DNA from: Spirochaetia bacterium
GTDB lineage: Bacteria; Spirochaetota; Spirochaetia; Treponematales; Treponemataceae
Length of the DNA: 22,617 nt
Assembly: GCA_900770075.1 (NCBI GenBank)
Contig: CAAGIZ010000054.1
Coordinates: 1-22,617 of the forward strand
Reading direction: 5' to 3'
The notes under the pieces were generated by a model. The model saw only the letters and a list, made by a program, of their open reading frames with translations. It had not been told where the DNA came from and did not search any database. Numbering within the stretch: the first letter of the stretch is position 1; every line of letters begins with the position of its first letter. Both the position numbers and the translations under genes were made by a program. Below are positions 14,756 through 22,187 of the stretch, one piece after another.

Positions 14756-16288
14756 TTATTTTAACTGAAGCTTTGCAAAAACTTTGGCCGTATTCACTAT
14801 GTAGCGCAAATCTTCAATATCGTCATACCTGGTAAACTTTCCAAGAACCTCGTCCTTAAAGCCCAGACGCACCTTTTTGGAAACAGGCACTTCCACTCCG
14901 GCAGACAAAAGCCCGAAAAACTCCCATCCCGTGCTGGAAAAATCCTGAAGCTGATCTTTAAAGTCGTACATTGCATAACCACGGAAGTCAAGCCCCAGAG
15001 CAAAACCGTTTTCCTTTGCATACTTGAACTTCAACACAGACTCAAAGCCCACAGTGTTGTTATATCCGCAGGAAACCCCATCCGGTTCCGGAATCACGCT
15101 TCTCTTGTAATAGTAAAATTCCGTGTTTCCAAGGAGGATTCCTGCCAGCATACCCTGCCACTCAAACCGGCTGCCTTCTCCGTTAAAACGCTGCTTAAAG
15201 GCAAAACCCGGCGCAAGGGAAGAAAACACATAAAAAGAATGCCAGTCAAAGTCGTAGAGCATGACCGCACCCAAAGAAGTGTCCACGTTTTCGCCCAAAT
15301 CAAGTTCCCGGGCAAACAACATTCCGTCCGACAAAATCCTTATGTTGTAAAAGATTTTTTCGTCCACGTCTTTGTAGGCACAGTAACAGGCTTCTCCAGA
15401 ACCGGCACCCATCCCCCCCTGCACATCCAGAGAGAACTGGCTGTAGGGACTGTTGGAATCGTGGCGGTAAGGGTCGTTGTATTCAACCTTAAAATCCACC
15501 ATTCCAAAAACCGGGAAGGTTTCGTGAGCCGGATAGTCTAAACCAGCCCCCTTGTTCAGGTGAACTCCCGCATTTACGTTGCCCACTTCCACTCCCAGAG
15601 AAAGGCTGTGAATGTTTCCGTGGCCTGGCGCTCTGCCGCCCTTCTTTTGGTTAATCCGCCAGACATATTCAGTCCAAAGCCTTTGCGGGTTTACTGCAAT
15701 TTTAAGCAGGTTGCTTATCTCTTCGGCTTCTATGCTCAGACGGTAGAACATTTCGCCCACACAAAAGGAACCTACGCTGGTAAAAACCATGTCGTTTTTT
15801 GACGGAGCATTGGTTTCGCAGAGGAATTCCCAGGTATAGGAGCCAAGAGCCGTAATCAAAAAGGACTCAAGCTGGTTCAAGTTTGCACCCCGGGAAGCCA
15901 TGTAATACATAGACCCCTGATAAGGATGCAGAAAAAAGTTTGTCCAGTACCAGTCTCTGTCCCAGGACATCTCCCGCTCCCAGAAGTGATCCCATTCCTC
16001 CCAGCCGGTTTTAGCCCAGCCGGAGCCAATCATGTAGCGGTTCCATGTAGAAAGCAGCAGGTTAAAGCCAAGTGCACCGGACAAAGCCACAAAGGGGTGT
16101 TTGCGTTCGTTCCATTCCCCCGTCCAGCCTCCAAAAAAAGACACAGAATCTTCGTTAAGGGAGGCAGCGTCAAAGGCGATTTCTGCGTTTTCCCCTGAAG
16201 AGCCGGCATTTTCGGCAGCACTCACAGGAAAAAACGAAGCCGCAACAAAAAAAAGACAGGCACTCAAGACAACTTTTGAATTTTTCAT
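14756..16288 (-). CDS. DUF3943-family outer-membrane protein
   Basis: 510 residues, start at 16288 with AAAAGGAAA upstream. The signal peptide is MKNSKVVLSACLFFVAASFF followed by PVSAA, with cleavage probably after SAA (about residue 25). Residues about 115-185 hold the DUF3943 signature: FLHPYQGSMYYMASRGAN, WEFLCET, PSKNDMVFTSVGS, GEMFYRLS. The remainder consists of alternating aromatic/polar strands and ends without a terminal Phe (AKLQLK). The family is predicted to be outer-membrane or lipid-associated; its molecular role is not established. It stands alone between the tRNA and thrC and shows no obvious functional link to either. I could not find a convincing promoter in the 150 nt upstream. 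Confidence 0.82.
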   Translation of the reverse strand: MKNSKVVLSACLFFVAASFFPVSAAENAGSSGENAEIAFDAASLNEDSVSFFGGWTGEWNERKHPFVALSGALGFNLLLSTWNRYMIGSGWAKTGWEEWDHFWEREMSWDRDWYWTNFFLHPYQGSMYYMASRGANLNQLESFLITALGSYTWEFLCETNAPSKNDMVFTSVGSFCVGEMFYRLSIEAEEISNLLKIAVNPQRLWTEYVWRINQKKGGRAPGHGNIHSLSLGVEVGNVNAGVHLNKGAGLDYPAHETFPVFGMVDFKVEYNDPYRHDSNSPYSQFSLDVQGGMGAGSGEACYCAYKDVDEKIFYNIRILSDGMLFARELDLGENVDTSLGAVMLYDFDWHSFYVFSSLAPGFAFKQRFNGEGSRFEWQGMLAGILLGNTEFYYYKRSVIPEPDGVSCGYNNTVGFESVLKFKYAKENGFALGLDFRGYAMYDFKDQLQDFSSTGWEFFGLLSAGVEVPVSKKVRLGFKDEVLGKFTRYDDIEDLRYIVNTAKVFAKLQLK

Positions 16289-16436
16289 ACAATTTCCTTT
16301 TGATTTTATTGAAAATAAGTTCAGATGTTATTAAAAGCAGGTTAGCAAAGCTTTAAATGCAGTGTTTTTTGATTTTTTGGACGGCATCCCCCGCAAATGT
16401 AAAACCGGCCGTCAAAAAAAATATCAGTTTTCTAAC

Positions 16437-16520
16437 CGGCTGCTCTGGGTTCGCTCACGCTCATTGGCGGCCTGCCGCCAACCCTGCCCGGCGCATCCGG
16501 CGTACATCTTCCGGGGACAC
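16437..16520. repeat. GC-rich hairpin repeat, copy E (short, divergent)
   Basis: Contains 'GGTTCGCTCACGCTCATT', then a perfect 7-bp hairpin TTGGCGG-CCTG-CCGCCAA, then CCCTGCCCGG and a further CCGG-rich inverted segment. The order 'TTCGCT..CGCTCATTG + hairpin + CCAA' parallels the middle of copies B-D. It lies between the tRNA terminator and the DUF3943 gene. Confidence 0.5.
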
Positions 16521-16544
16521 GGTCAAAGTCAAAATCAGGGCTTT

Positions 16545-16580
16545 TTAGAAAAAAAATTGCCCGACAAGTCGGGCAATTTT
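16545..16580 (-). terminator. Strong intrinsic terminator of the tRNA gene
   Basis: A 14-bp stem (AAAAATTGCCCGAC and its complement around a minimal AA centre) directly after the tRNA 3' end, followed on the minus strand by eight T. A textbook rho-independent terminator. Confidence 0.9.
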
Positions 16581-16656
16581 TGGGCCATCCAAGACTTGAA
16601 CTTGGGTAAGACCCGGCTTATAAGGCCGGCGCTACAACCAGCTTAGCTAATGGCCC
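16581..16656 (-). tRNA. tRNA-Ile (anticodon UAU)
   Basis: Minus-strand cloverleaf: acceptor GGGCCAT/ATGGCCC, U8-A9, D arm GCTA/TAGC with GG in the loop, anticodon stem CCGGC/GCCGG with loop CTTATAA, T arm CCAAG/CTTGG with loop TTCAAGT, discriminator A. The anticodon is TAT (plus positions 16620-16622), reading AUA (Ile). CCA is not encoded. The variable region counts as 7 nt (GTCTTAC) instead of the usual 4-5 and the total is 76 nt without CCA, which is slightly unusual but all helices are intact. It has its own promoter and terminator. Confidence 0.9.
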
Positions 16657-16690
16657 TGGTTGTAGAGGCTTATGACCTGATACTTTTATT

Positions 16691-16720
16691 ATTATATCAA
16701 AAACCGGTACATTCAGTCAA
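16691..16720 (-). promoter_or_regulatory. Promoter of the tRNA-Ile gene
   Basis: On the minus strand, TTGACT (16720-16715), 18-nt spacer, TATAAT (16696-16691). It is a near-consensus sigma70 promoter 35 nt upstream of the mature 5' end. Confidence 0.8.
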
Positions 16721-16753
16721 TTGACCGCAGGAGCAAAACAGCAAAAAAAATTC

Positions 16754-17500
16754 CTACCAGAAGATTTTTTCGTCATCTATCTCCCGGTCAGAGTATATTC
16801 CCTTTGTACAAAGCCCGTCAAAGATTTCAGAATAGTCTTTCCAAAGGTTTTTCAACTTCAGCAGGGCACCGACAAAAAGCCGGCACACAGCATAAGCACC
16901 GTCGCATCTCAGGTGGCTGTCGTCAGTTTTTCCTTCAGGGTAGTTTTCGTAAATTCCGCCGCCGAAATTCATAAAAAAAATCCTGCTGGCATTTTCCCCG
17001 GCTTTTTCAAAATATCGGGTTGTAAGGGCTGTAAGGTCAATGCAGGGAATGTTCAGTTCTGCTGCAGTTTCGGTCACCGCCTGCGGGTAAAGACCGTGGG
17101 TATTTTCAATTTTGTGTTCAGAAACAAACTTCCGCCTTGTAACGGGTGTAAGAAGAATCGGTTTTACGCCTTTTTCCTTTAGTTTTTGCACCATAAAGGC
17201 AAGGTTTTTGCGGAACTCTCCGCCTTTTTCCGCAGAAGAATACCGCTGGCTGTCATTTATCTTTTCGTCGTTGTGGGCAAACTGAATCAGGGCAAAGTCC
17301 CCGCTTTGGGCAGCGTCAAGGACTTTTTCAAACCTTCCTTCGGTAATAAAACTCTTTGAACTTCTTCCGTTCCGGGCAAAATTCAAAATTTCCGTTCCGG
17401 GAACAAAAAACCTGTCCAAAAGCTGAACCCATCCTGTCTGGGGATAAGAAGTCCAGTCGTTGTACTGCATTATGCTGTCGCCAAGGCACAAAATCCGCAT
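16754..17500 (-). CDS. Cytoplasmic SGNH/GDSL esterase, CE12 (rhamnogalacturonan acetylesterase)-like
   Basis: 248 residues from ATG 17500, 2 nt after the glmS stop, with a GGTGG ribosome-binding site inside the glmS end. The open frame further upstream is glmS antiphase. SGNH blocks: GDS with nucleophile S9, NFARNGRSSKSF (40-51), QFAHND (73-78, oxyanion Asn77), and D193/D194-x-H196 (DDSHLRCDGAY). LLTPVTRRKF is typical of CE12 deacetylases, which remove acetyl groups from pectic rhamnogalacturonan and related O-acetylated sugars. There is no signal peptide, so it acts inside the cell, on imported oligosaccharides or on an intracellular acetylated sugar. Coupling to glmS suggests amino-sugar or glycan metabolism; the substrate is an inference. 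Confidence 0.85.
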   Translation of the reverse strand: MRILCLGDSIMQYNDWTSYPQTGWVQLLDRFFVPGTEILNFARNGRSSKSFITEGRFEKVLDAAQSGDFALIQFAHNDEKINDSQRYSSAEKGGEFRKNLAFMVQKLKEKGVKPILLTPVTRRKFVSEHKIENTHGLYPQAVTETAAELNIPCIDLTALTTRYFEKAGENASRIFFMNFGGGIYENYPEGKTDDSHLRCDGAYAVCRLFVGALLKLKNLWKDYSEIFDGLCTKGIYSDREIDDEKIFW

Positions 17501-17502
17501 CT

Positions 17503-19431
17503 TTATTCCACCGTAACGCTCTTTGCCAGGTTTCTTGGCATATCCGGGTTCAAGCCTTTCTGCACCGCACAGTAGTAGGCAAAAAGCTGGGCAGGGATTA
17601 CAGAAACGATGGATTCCAGGTCGCCTCCGCACTCAGGAATCTGGATTATGGTGTCGGCACAGTTTTTAAATGCACCCTTTCCGTCCTGGGTTATAACCAT
17701 GGTGCTGGCTCCACGTGCCTTTACCTCCAGAATGTTGGAAGCGATTTTTTCGTAAAGGGCAGGCTCCGTGGCAAGGGCAACCACCAGAGTGTTTTTGTCT
17801 ACAAGAGCGATAGGCCCGTGCTTCAGTTCTCCGGCAGAAAAAGCCTCGCTGTGCATGTAGCTTACTTCCTTTAATTTAAGGGCACATTCCATGGAAGAAG
17901 CGCTGTCAAAAAGCCGTCCGATATAGAAGATTTTTTCTTTATTGAACTGTTCGGAAGCAAATTTCTGAACCACCGGAAGTTCCTGTATAATCTTTTCTGC
18001 TTTCTGCGGAATTTCTTCCAGCTGCTGCAGGAGGGTTAAATATTCCTGTTTTTCAATTGTTCCCCTTACCTCGCCCATTTTTATTGCCAGAAGGTAGAGG
18101 CACATAAGCTGGGTTGTGTAGGCTTTTGTGGAAGCAACAGCAATTTCCGGGCCGGCCCAGGTGTAGATTACCTTGTCCGCCTCCCGGCTTACGCTGGAAC
18201 CAACGGTATTTGTAATGGCAATGACCTTTGCACCGCACCTTTTTGCAATGCGCAGGGCTTCCAAGGTATCGGCAGTTTCGCCGGACTGGCTTATAACGAT
18301 AAAAATGTCGTCCTGTTTTAAAATCGGATTTCTGTAGCGGAACTCGGAAGCAGCGTCCACCACCACAGGGATTCTTGCAAATTTTTCAAAGGCGTAGCGG
18401 GCAACCATTCCTGCATAAGAGGCGGTTCCGCAGGCTGTAATAACAATTCTGCCTGCATTTTTCCAGCTTTCGTCAAAGTCAAATTCTTCAAAGCGGATGT
18501 CCGAAGGTCTATTTTCTTCAAAAACAAGGCGGGGACGAAGGGTATCCGTAAGGGCCTTAGGCTGCTCGTGGATTTCTTTAAGCATAAAATGGGCATAGCC
18601 GTCTTTTTTTGCAGCAGAAAGATCCCAGTCTACGTGAGAAGGTTCCCGGATTATCCTTTCTCCTTCGTCGTTGTACAAGTCCACGTGGTCAGCATAAAGA
18701 ACGGCAATTTCCTTCTGTTCCAGATAGTGCACTTCCCTGGTGTATTCCAGAATTGCAGGAACGTCGCTGGCGATAAAGTTTTCGCCCTTTCCAACGCCCA
18801 CGATAAGCGGACAGTCCTTTCTTGCGGCAACGATTCTGTCAGGAAAATCTCTGCACAAAACGCCCAAAGCATAGCTTCCTTCCAGTTTTTTAAGTGCCTG
18901 CTGTACTGCAAAAAATATGTCTTTTTTCTGCTCGTAATAGTAGTTTATAAGGTGAGCCACTACTTCAGTATCGGTCTGGCTTCTAAAAACCACCCCCTGA
19001 CTCTGAAGCCAGCTCTTTATTTTTGCGTAGTTTTCGATTATTCCGTTGTGGACAACCGCAATGGTGCCGCTTACGTTGGTGTGTGGGTGTGCATTCAAAT
19101 CGCTGGGCTCTCCGTGGGTTGCCCATCTGGTGTGACCTATTCCGATATTTCCCTTTACAAAATTTTCAGTCCGTTCAATCTGAGCGGCATATTCGGCTTC
19201 TGCCTTTTCAGTTTCTTCTTTTGAAAGGTTTTTGGAATCTTTTACGATTTCGCCGGTGATTTTTTCAACCAGATACTTTATTGCACCCTTTGCCTTTTTG
19301 ACGATTATATCTTCGTCGCCCAAAACGGCAATTCCTGCAGAGTCGTAGCCGCGGTATTCAAGTTTTTTAAGCGCATTTATAAGAACAGGAGTTGCATTTT
19401 TTTCTCCAACATAACCGACAATTCCACACAT
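17503..19431 (-). CDS. glmS: Glucosamine-6-phosphate synthase (isomerising glutamine:fructose-6-P aminotransferase)
   Basis: Makes glucosamine-6-phosphate from fructose-6-phosphate and glutamine, the entry to cell-envelope amino sugars. 642 residues, start at 19431 with GGGGGA upstream. Cys2 (MCGIVGYVG) is the Ntn nucleophile; LEYRGYDSAG (24-33), HTRWATHGEPS (100-110) and HNGIIENY follow. Two SIS domains: TACGTASYAG ... SQSGETADT, then the C-terminal SIS and the conserved NLAKSVTVE end. Between residues about 56 and 92 there is a charged helical insertion of roughly 29 residues absent from the E. coli enzyme (609 residues). A terminator-like hairpin ends a few bases before its ribosome-binding site. 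The SGNH esterase follows after 2 nt. Confidence 0.96.
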   Translation of the reverse strand: MCGIVGYVGEKNATPVLINALKKLEYRGYDSAGIAVLGDEDIIVKKAKGAIKYLVEKITGEIVKDSKNLSKEETEKAEAEYAAQIERTENFVKGNIGIGHTRWATHGEPSDLNAHPHTNVSGTIAVVHNGIIENYAKIKSWLQSQGVVFRSQTDTEVVAHLINYYYEQKKDIFFAVQQALKKLEGSYALGVLCRDFPDRIVAARKDCPLIVGVGKGENFIASDVPAILEYTREVHYLEQKEIAVLYADHVDLYNDEGERIIREPSHVDWDLSAAKKDGYAHFMLKEIHEQPKALTDTLRPRLVFEENRPSDIRFEEFDFDESWKNAGRIVITACGTASYAGMVARYAFEKFARIPVVVDAASEFRYRNPILKQDDIFIVISQSGETADTLEALRIAKRCGAKVIAITNTVGSSVSREADKVIYTWAGPEIAVASTKAYTTQLMCLYLLAIKMGEVRGTIEKQEYLTLLQQLEEIPQKAEKIIQELPVVQKFASEQFNKEKIFYIGRLFDSASSMECALKLKEVSYMHSEAFSAGELKHGPIALVDKNTLVVALATEPALYEKIASNILEVKARGASTMVITQDGKGAFKNCADTIIQIPECGGDLESIVSVIPAQLFAYYCAVQKGLNPDMPRNLAKSVTVE

Positions 19432-19444
19432 AACAGTCCCCCAT

Positions 19445-19475
19445 AAAAAAGCAGGCTGCCTTTTTAAGACAGCCT
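19445..19475 (-). terminator. Terminator-like hairpin abutting the glmS ribosome-binding site
   Basis: Stem AGGCTGTCTT/AAGGCAGCCT (minus 19475-19466 with 19462-19453, one G-U pair), loop AAA, then GC and six T. It lies in the 69-nt gap between the HD-GYP gene and glmS. Only about 13 nt remain before the glmS start, too little for a promoter. Confidence 0.75.
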
Positions 19476-19500
19476 CTAAATATTAACGAAATTTCACCCC

Positions 19501-20937
19501 TTAAACAATGGAATCCAGTGCTTTTACTACCGTTTCGTCGTACAGATTTGTCTTGGAAAGGAGTTCGGCAATTGCCGTTTCCTTGTCCTTTATCTGGCGG
19601 TAGTTTCTGCGACTTATGAGGGAATTGTAGCTTTCCACAACATGAATGAGTTTTGCAATCTGCGGAATGTCTTCCCCTTTCAGTCCTTTTGGATAGCCGG
19701 AACCGTCTTCGTTTTCGTGGTGGCTTTCCGAAGCATCTTCAAAAATCTGCCGGTATTTTTTCGGCACAAAGTCAAAATATTCCCCGGAATTGAGGACGTG
19801 TTTTTTTATTTCGTCTTTCTGTTCGTCCGTCAGGTTGGAGGCCACCAGCAAATCTTCCGGCACGGACAAAAATCCTGCATCGTAGACCATGGCAGCACAG
19901 AAGTACACCATGGAAGTGTTCTGGTTAAGCCCCAGTGCAATGGAAAGCTTGTAGACCAGTTCGCTGACGTTTTTTGAATTGTTCTTGCGGCGGCTTACTC
20001 CGTCGATTTTTGCTCCCAGTTCTTCGCACTTTACCGCAAGGACTTTCAGTTCTTCCTTATCTTCCTCGCTCATCTCCGGCGCAGGCAGGGCATCAACTCC
20101 CCAGCGGCTGCTTCCTGCAGAACGAAGTCCCGGTCCTGCCAGCCCCTGAAGGTCGGTAACGTTGCCCAAGAGAAGCTGGCTGTTCTGCTGGGTCATTCCC
20201 TGAACCAACTTTAAGGTTTCAGTAAACTGCATTGACTGAAGGGCATTTGCCTTTGCTGCAGCGCGGATTGCAAGGATAACGACAACAAATACAAGAACTA
20301 AAACCACGCAGATAATCAAAACTGCAACCAGCACCATGTGGTTTGACTTTTCGCTCTTTCTTGAGGCCTCTGCAATGCTTTTTGAGGCTTCCGACATATT
20401 TTCGCCCAGTTCCACGATGGAAGACATGACGCTCTCCTGACTTTTCTGCATGGCATCCATAAAGGAAGTCTGGCTTTTCTGCTGCTGTTCCAGCTGAGAC
20501 TGATAGATTTTAAACTGTTCTTCCCGTTCAGCCTTCTGGGCAGCCTCTTTTTTTGCCAGAAGTTCTGCTTCCTGCATGGCGTAGATTGCCTTTACCTTCT
20601 GCTGAATGGAAGAATCCGCCACAACCGGGTATTTTTCAAGGTTTTCGGTAATTCCGATAAATCTTGAATAGTCCTTTTTTTCCTTTACTTCGTCCAGTAG
20701 TTTTGAATAAATCTGGGTTGCAATAAGGGCAGCATTTGCAGGAATTCCGGTATTTTCGTTCAATTTGAGCACTGCATTTATGGTCTTGTAGGCCTCGTCA
20801 TATTGGGCTGCTTCAAACTGGACATTTGCCTTTTCAAGGTAACGCTTGGTAAGGGCTGCCGTTCCAGACTGAGAAAATGCACAGACGACTGCAAAGATAA
20901 CTGCGATGAATGAACATATTTTTTTAATTTTTAACAT
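19501..20937 (-). CDS. Membrane-anchored degenerate HD-GYP-domain protein
   Basis: 478 residues, start at 20937 with GGAG 6 nt upstream, overlapping the previous gene by 14 nt. N-terminal export signal (1-23, cleavage or anchor near FSQS), helical TPR-like region (28-100), coiled coil (115-198), one transmembrane helix (200-225) and a cytoplasmic HD-GYP domain (about 310-478). HHENEDGSGYPKGL (406-419) and H380 of the 'HVLNSGEYF' block are kept. The HD pair that should read LHDIGK is VYDAGF (351-356), the preceding 'HSxxVA' His is missing, and 'VADVYDAL' is VVESYNSL. HD-GYP enzymes hydrolyse cyclic di-GMP; this one lacks several metal ligands and may instead bind the nucleotide or act as a scaffold linking periplasm and cytoplasm. 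Confidence 0.85.
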   Translation of the reverse strand: MLKIKKICSFIAVIFAVVCAFSQSGTAALTKRYLEKANVQFEAAQYDEAYKTINAVLKLNENTGIPANAALIATQIYSKLLDEVKEKKDYSRFIGITENLEKYPVVADSSIQQKVKAIYAMQEAELLAKKEAAQKAEREEQFKIYQSQLEQQQKSQTSFMDAMQKSQESVMSSIVELGENMSEASKSIAEASRKSEKSNHMVLVAVLIICVVLVLVFVVVILAIRAAAKANALQSMQFTETLKLVQGMTQQNSQLLLGNVTDLQGLAGPGLRSAGSSRWGVDALPAPEMSEEDKEELKVLAVKCEELGAKIDGVSRRKNNSKNVSELVYKLSIALGLNQNTSMVYFCAAMVYDAGFLSVPEDLLVASNLTDEQKDEIKKHVLNSGEYFDFVPKKYRQIFEDASESHHENEDGSGYPKGLKGEDIPQIAKLIHVVESYNSLISRRNYRQIKDKETAIAELLSKTNLYDETVVKALDSIV

Positions 20938-22045
20938 TTCCTACTCCAATCGAAATAATTGCTTTTGCACGGTTGTCCATTCCCTCATCTTTTAAGAACA
21001 GGGTATCGACAACACCGAGTTTAAGTCCAATTTTTGTCCTCTCGTTTTCTGTAAGTGGCAGCATGACGGAAAATCCTGCTTCCATGCTGGTTTTAATGTC
21101 AGTGTATGCAAGGTGGCCCAGATAATAATCGTAATACATATCCAGAACCGACATTCCCAAGGCAACGTTAAAAAGCCCCAGTCCGAACACTGGCGAAACA
21201 AAGGTTTCCACAGAGCCGGTTTCAACCTCGTTTTTTGCACTCAGCCCCTGAACCACGGCACCCACCCTCAAAAACAGGTTTTTGTTGAATGAAGGGAAAG
21301 ACAGCATAGGAACGATTTTTCCCGTACTGATGATTTCCTGCTCGCCGCTTCCAAGGGTAAGCATTTCAAAGTCACCGAAGATTTCTCCACCGGCAATGTA
21401 TTCTTCCGTCTTGTAGAACAGGTTTGCTCCGATGGAAAGACCGTATTTCAGGCTGGTGTAGCTTTCCGGTTTTGTAACGGTCTGATAGAGCAAATCTGCA
21501 ATTCCTATGCTGATATTCCAGTCGTTTGTGGAAAAATTCTTTTCCTGATTTAAATAGACTGAACTTCCCGAAGCAGTGCTTACGCTGGAATAGGTGTCGG
21601 ATTTTGAAATTTTTACCTTTGCCTTCTCGTTCAAAACTGCAAGGCGTTCCGCTTCCATGCGCAGGCGGTTTTCTTCTGCCCGGCGGGCGGCTTCTTCGCT
21701 TAGAATTGCCCGGTCTATGTAGGAATACAAGTCCACCGCATCGAAGTTTTCCAGATTGTTGTCGATTACGGCAAGGGTGGCATCCCTGGCAAATTCAAGA
21801 TTGTTTTCCACCACATTCTGTCTTGCTTTTTTTAGGGTGTATGCTTCGTAAAGGTAGTAATCTTTAGAATCCGTATATTTTTCCAGAACTTTTGAAATAT
21901 TCTGGGCTGACTTTTCGACAAAAGCCAGGTCAATCTGTGCATAAACGGAATCCAGTGATTCCTGCGAAAACAAAAACTCCGGCATAAAGGCAAAAATGCC
22001 TGCCATTGCAAAAAACTTAAATGCCTTTTTTACAGTGCTCCCCAT
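20924..22045 (-). CDS. Secreted protein with helical N-terminus and probable outer-membrane beta-barrel
   Basis: 373 residues, start at 22045 with AGAGG upstream and a strong promoter about 40 nt ahead. The signal peptide covers residues 1-27 (KKAFKFFAMAGIFAF ... FLFSQ). Residues 30-150 are helical, with a charged EEAARRAEENRLRMEAERLA segment. From about 170 to the end it consists of alternating beta strands with Gly and aromatics (SIGIADLLYQ, LFLRVGAVVQGL, MYYDYYLGHLAY), consistent with a small outer-membrane barrel. I do not recognise a named family. Its last codons overlap the HD-GYP gene, so the two are co-translated and probably act together across the envelope. Confidence 0.75.
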   Translation of the reverse strand: MGSTVKKAFKFFAMAGIFAFMPEFLFSQESLDSVYAQIDLAFVEKSAQNISKVLEKYTDSKDYYLYEAYTLKKARQNVVENNLEFARDATLAVIDNNLENFDAVDLYSYIDRAILSEEAARRAEENRLRMEAERLAVLNEKAKVKISKSDTYSSVSTASGSSVYLNQEKNFSTNDWNISIGIADLLYQTVTKPESYTSLKYGLSIGANLFYKTEEYIAGGEIFGDFEMLTLGSGEQEIISTGKIVPMLSFPSFNKNLFLRVGAVVQGLSAKNEVETGSVETFVSPVFGLGLFNVALGMSVLDMYYDYYLGHLAYTDIKTSMEAGFSVMLPLTENERTKIGLKLGVVDTLFLKDEGMDNRAKAIISIGVGNVKN

Positions 22046-22080
22046 CTAAATCCTCTCTGAAAGATTTTAAAGTGCCCTTA

Positions 22081-22110
22081 ATTATACCGCTCACTTTGCT
22101 TTATCGTCAA
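22081..22110 (-). promoter_or_regulatory. Promoter of the beta-barrel/HD-GYP operon
   Basis: On the minus strand, TTGACG (22110-22105), 18-nt spacer, TATAAT (22086-22081). It is a near-consensus sigma70 promoter 36 nt upstream of the start codon, separating this operon from mnmE. Confidence 0.75.
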
Positions 22111-22187
22111 ATAACAAGCGAAAACCTCCATGGCATCCGCATTATTATAAAAAAATAATTTAAAACAGGGGCTACCGGTCGCAAATG

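Noticed and set aside
16376..16415. GACGGC/GCCGTC inverted repeat near the DUF3943 upstream region as a terminator
   Set aside because: The stem is 6 bp with a long loop and has A's, not T's, after it on the plus strand, and T's precede it on the minus strand.
236..16520. CRISPR array interpretation of the dispersed GC-rich repeats
   Set aside because: The copies are kilobases apart, occur in both orientations and vary internally; no regular short repeat-spacer pattern is present.
17501..17632. 44-residue N-terminal extension of the SGNH esterase
   Set aside because: It lies inside the glmS coding end in another frame; MRILCLGDS at 17500 is the normal start of block I.
19432..19500. glmS ribozyme or other riboswitch in the glmS leader
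   Set aside because: The gap is only 69 nt and contains a simple terminator-like hairpin; the ribozyme core is much larger and was not recognised.
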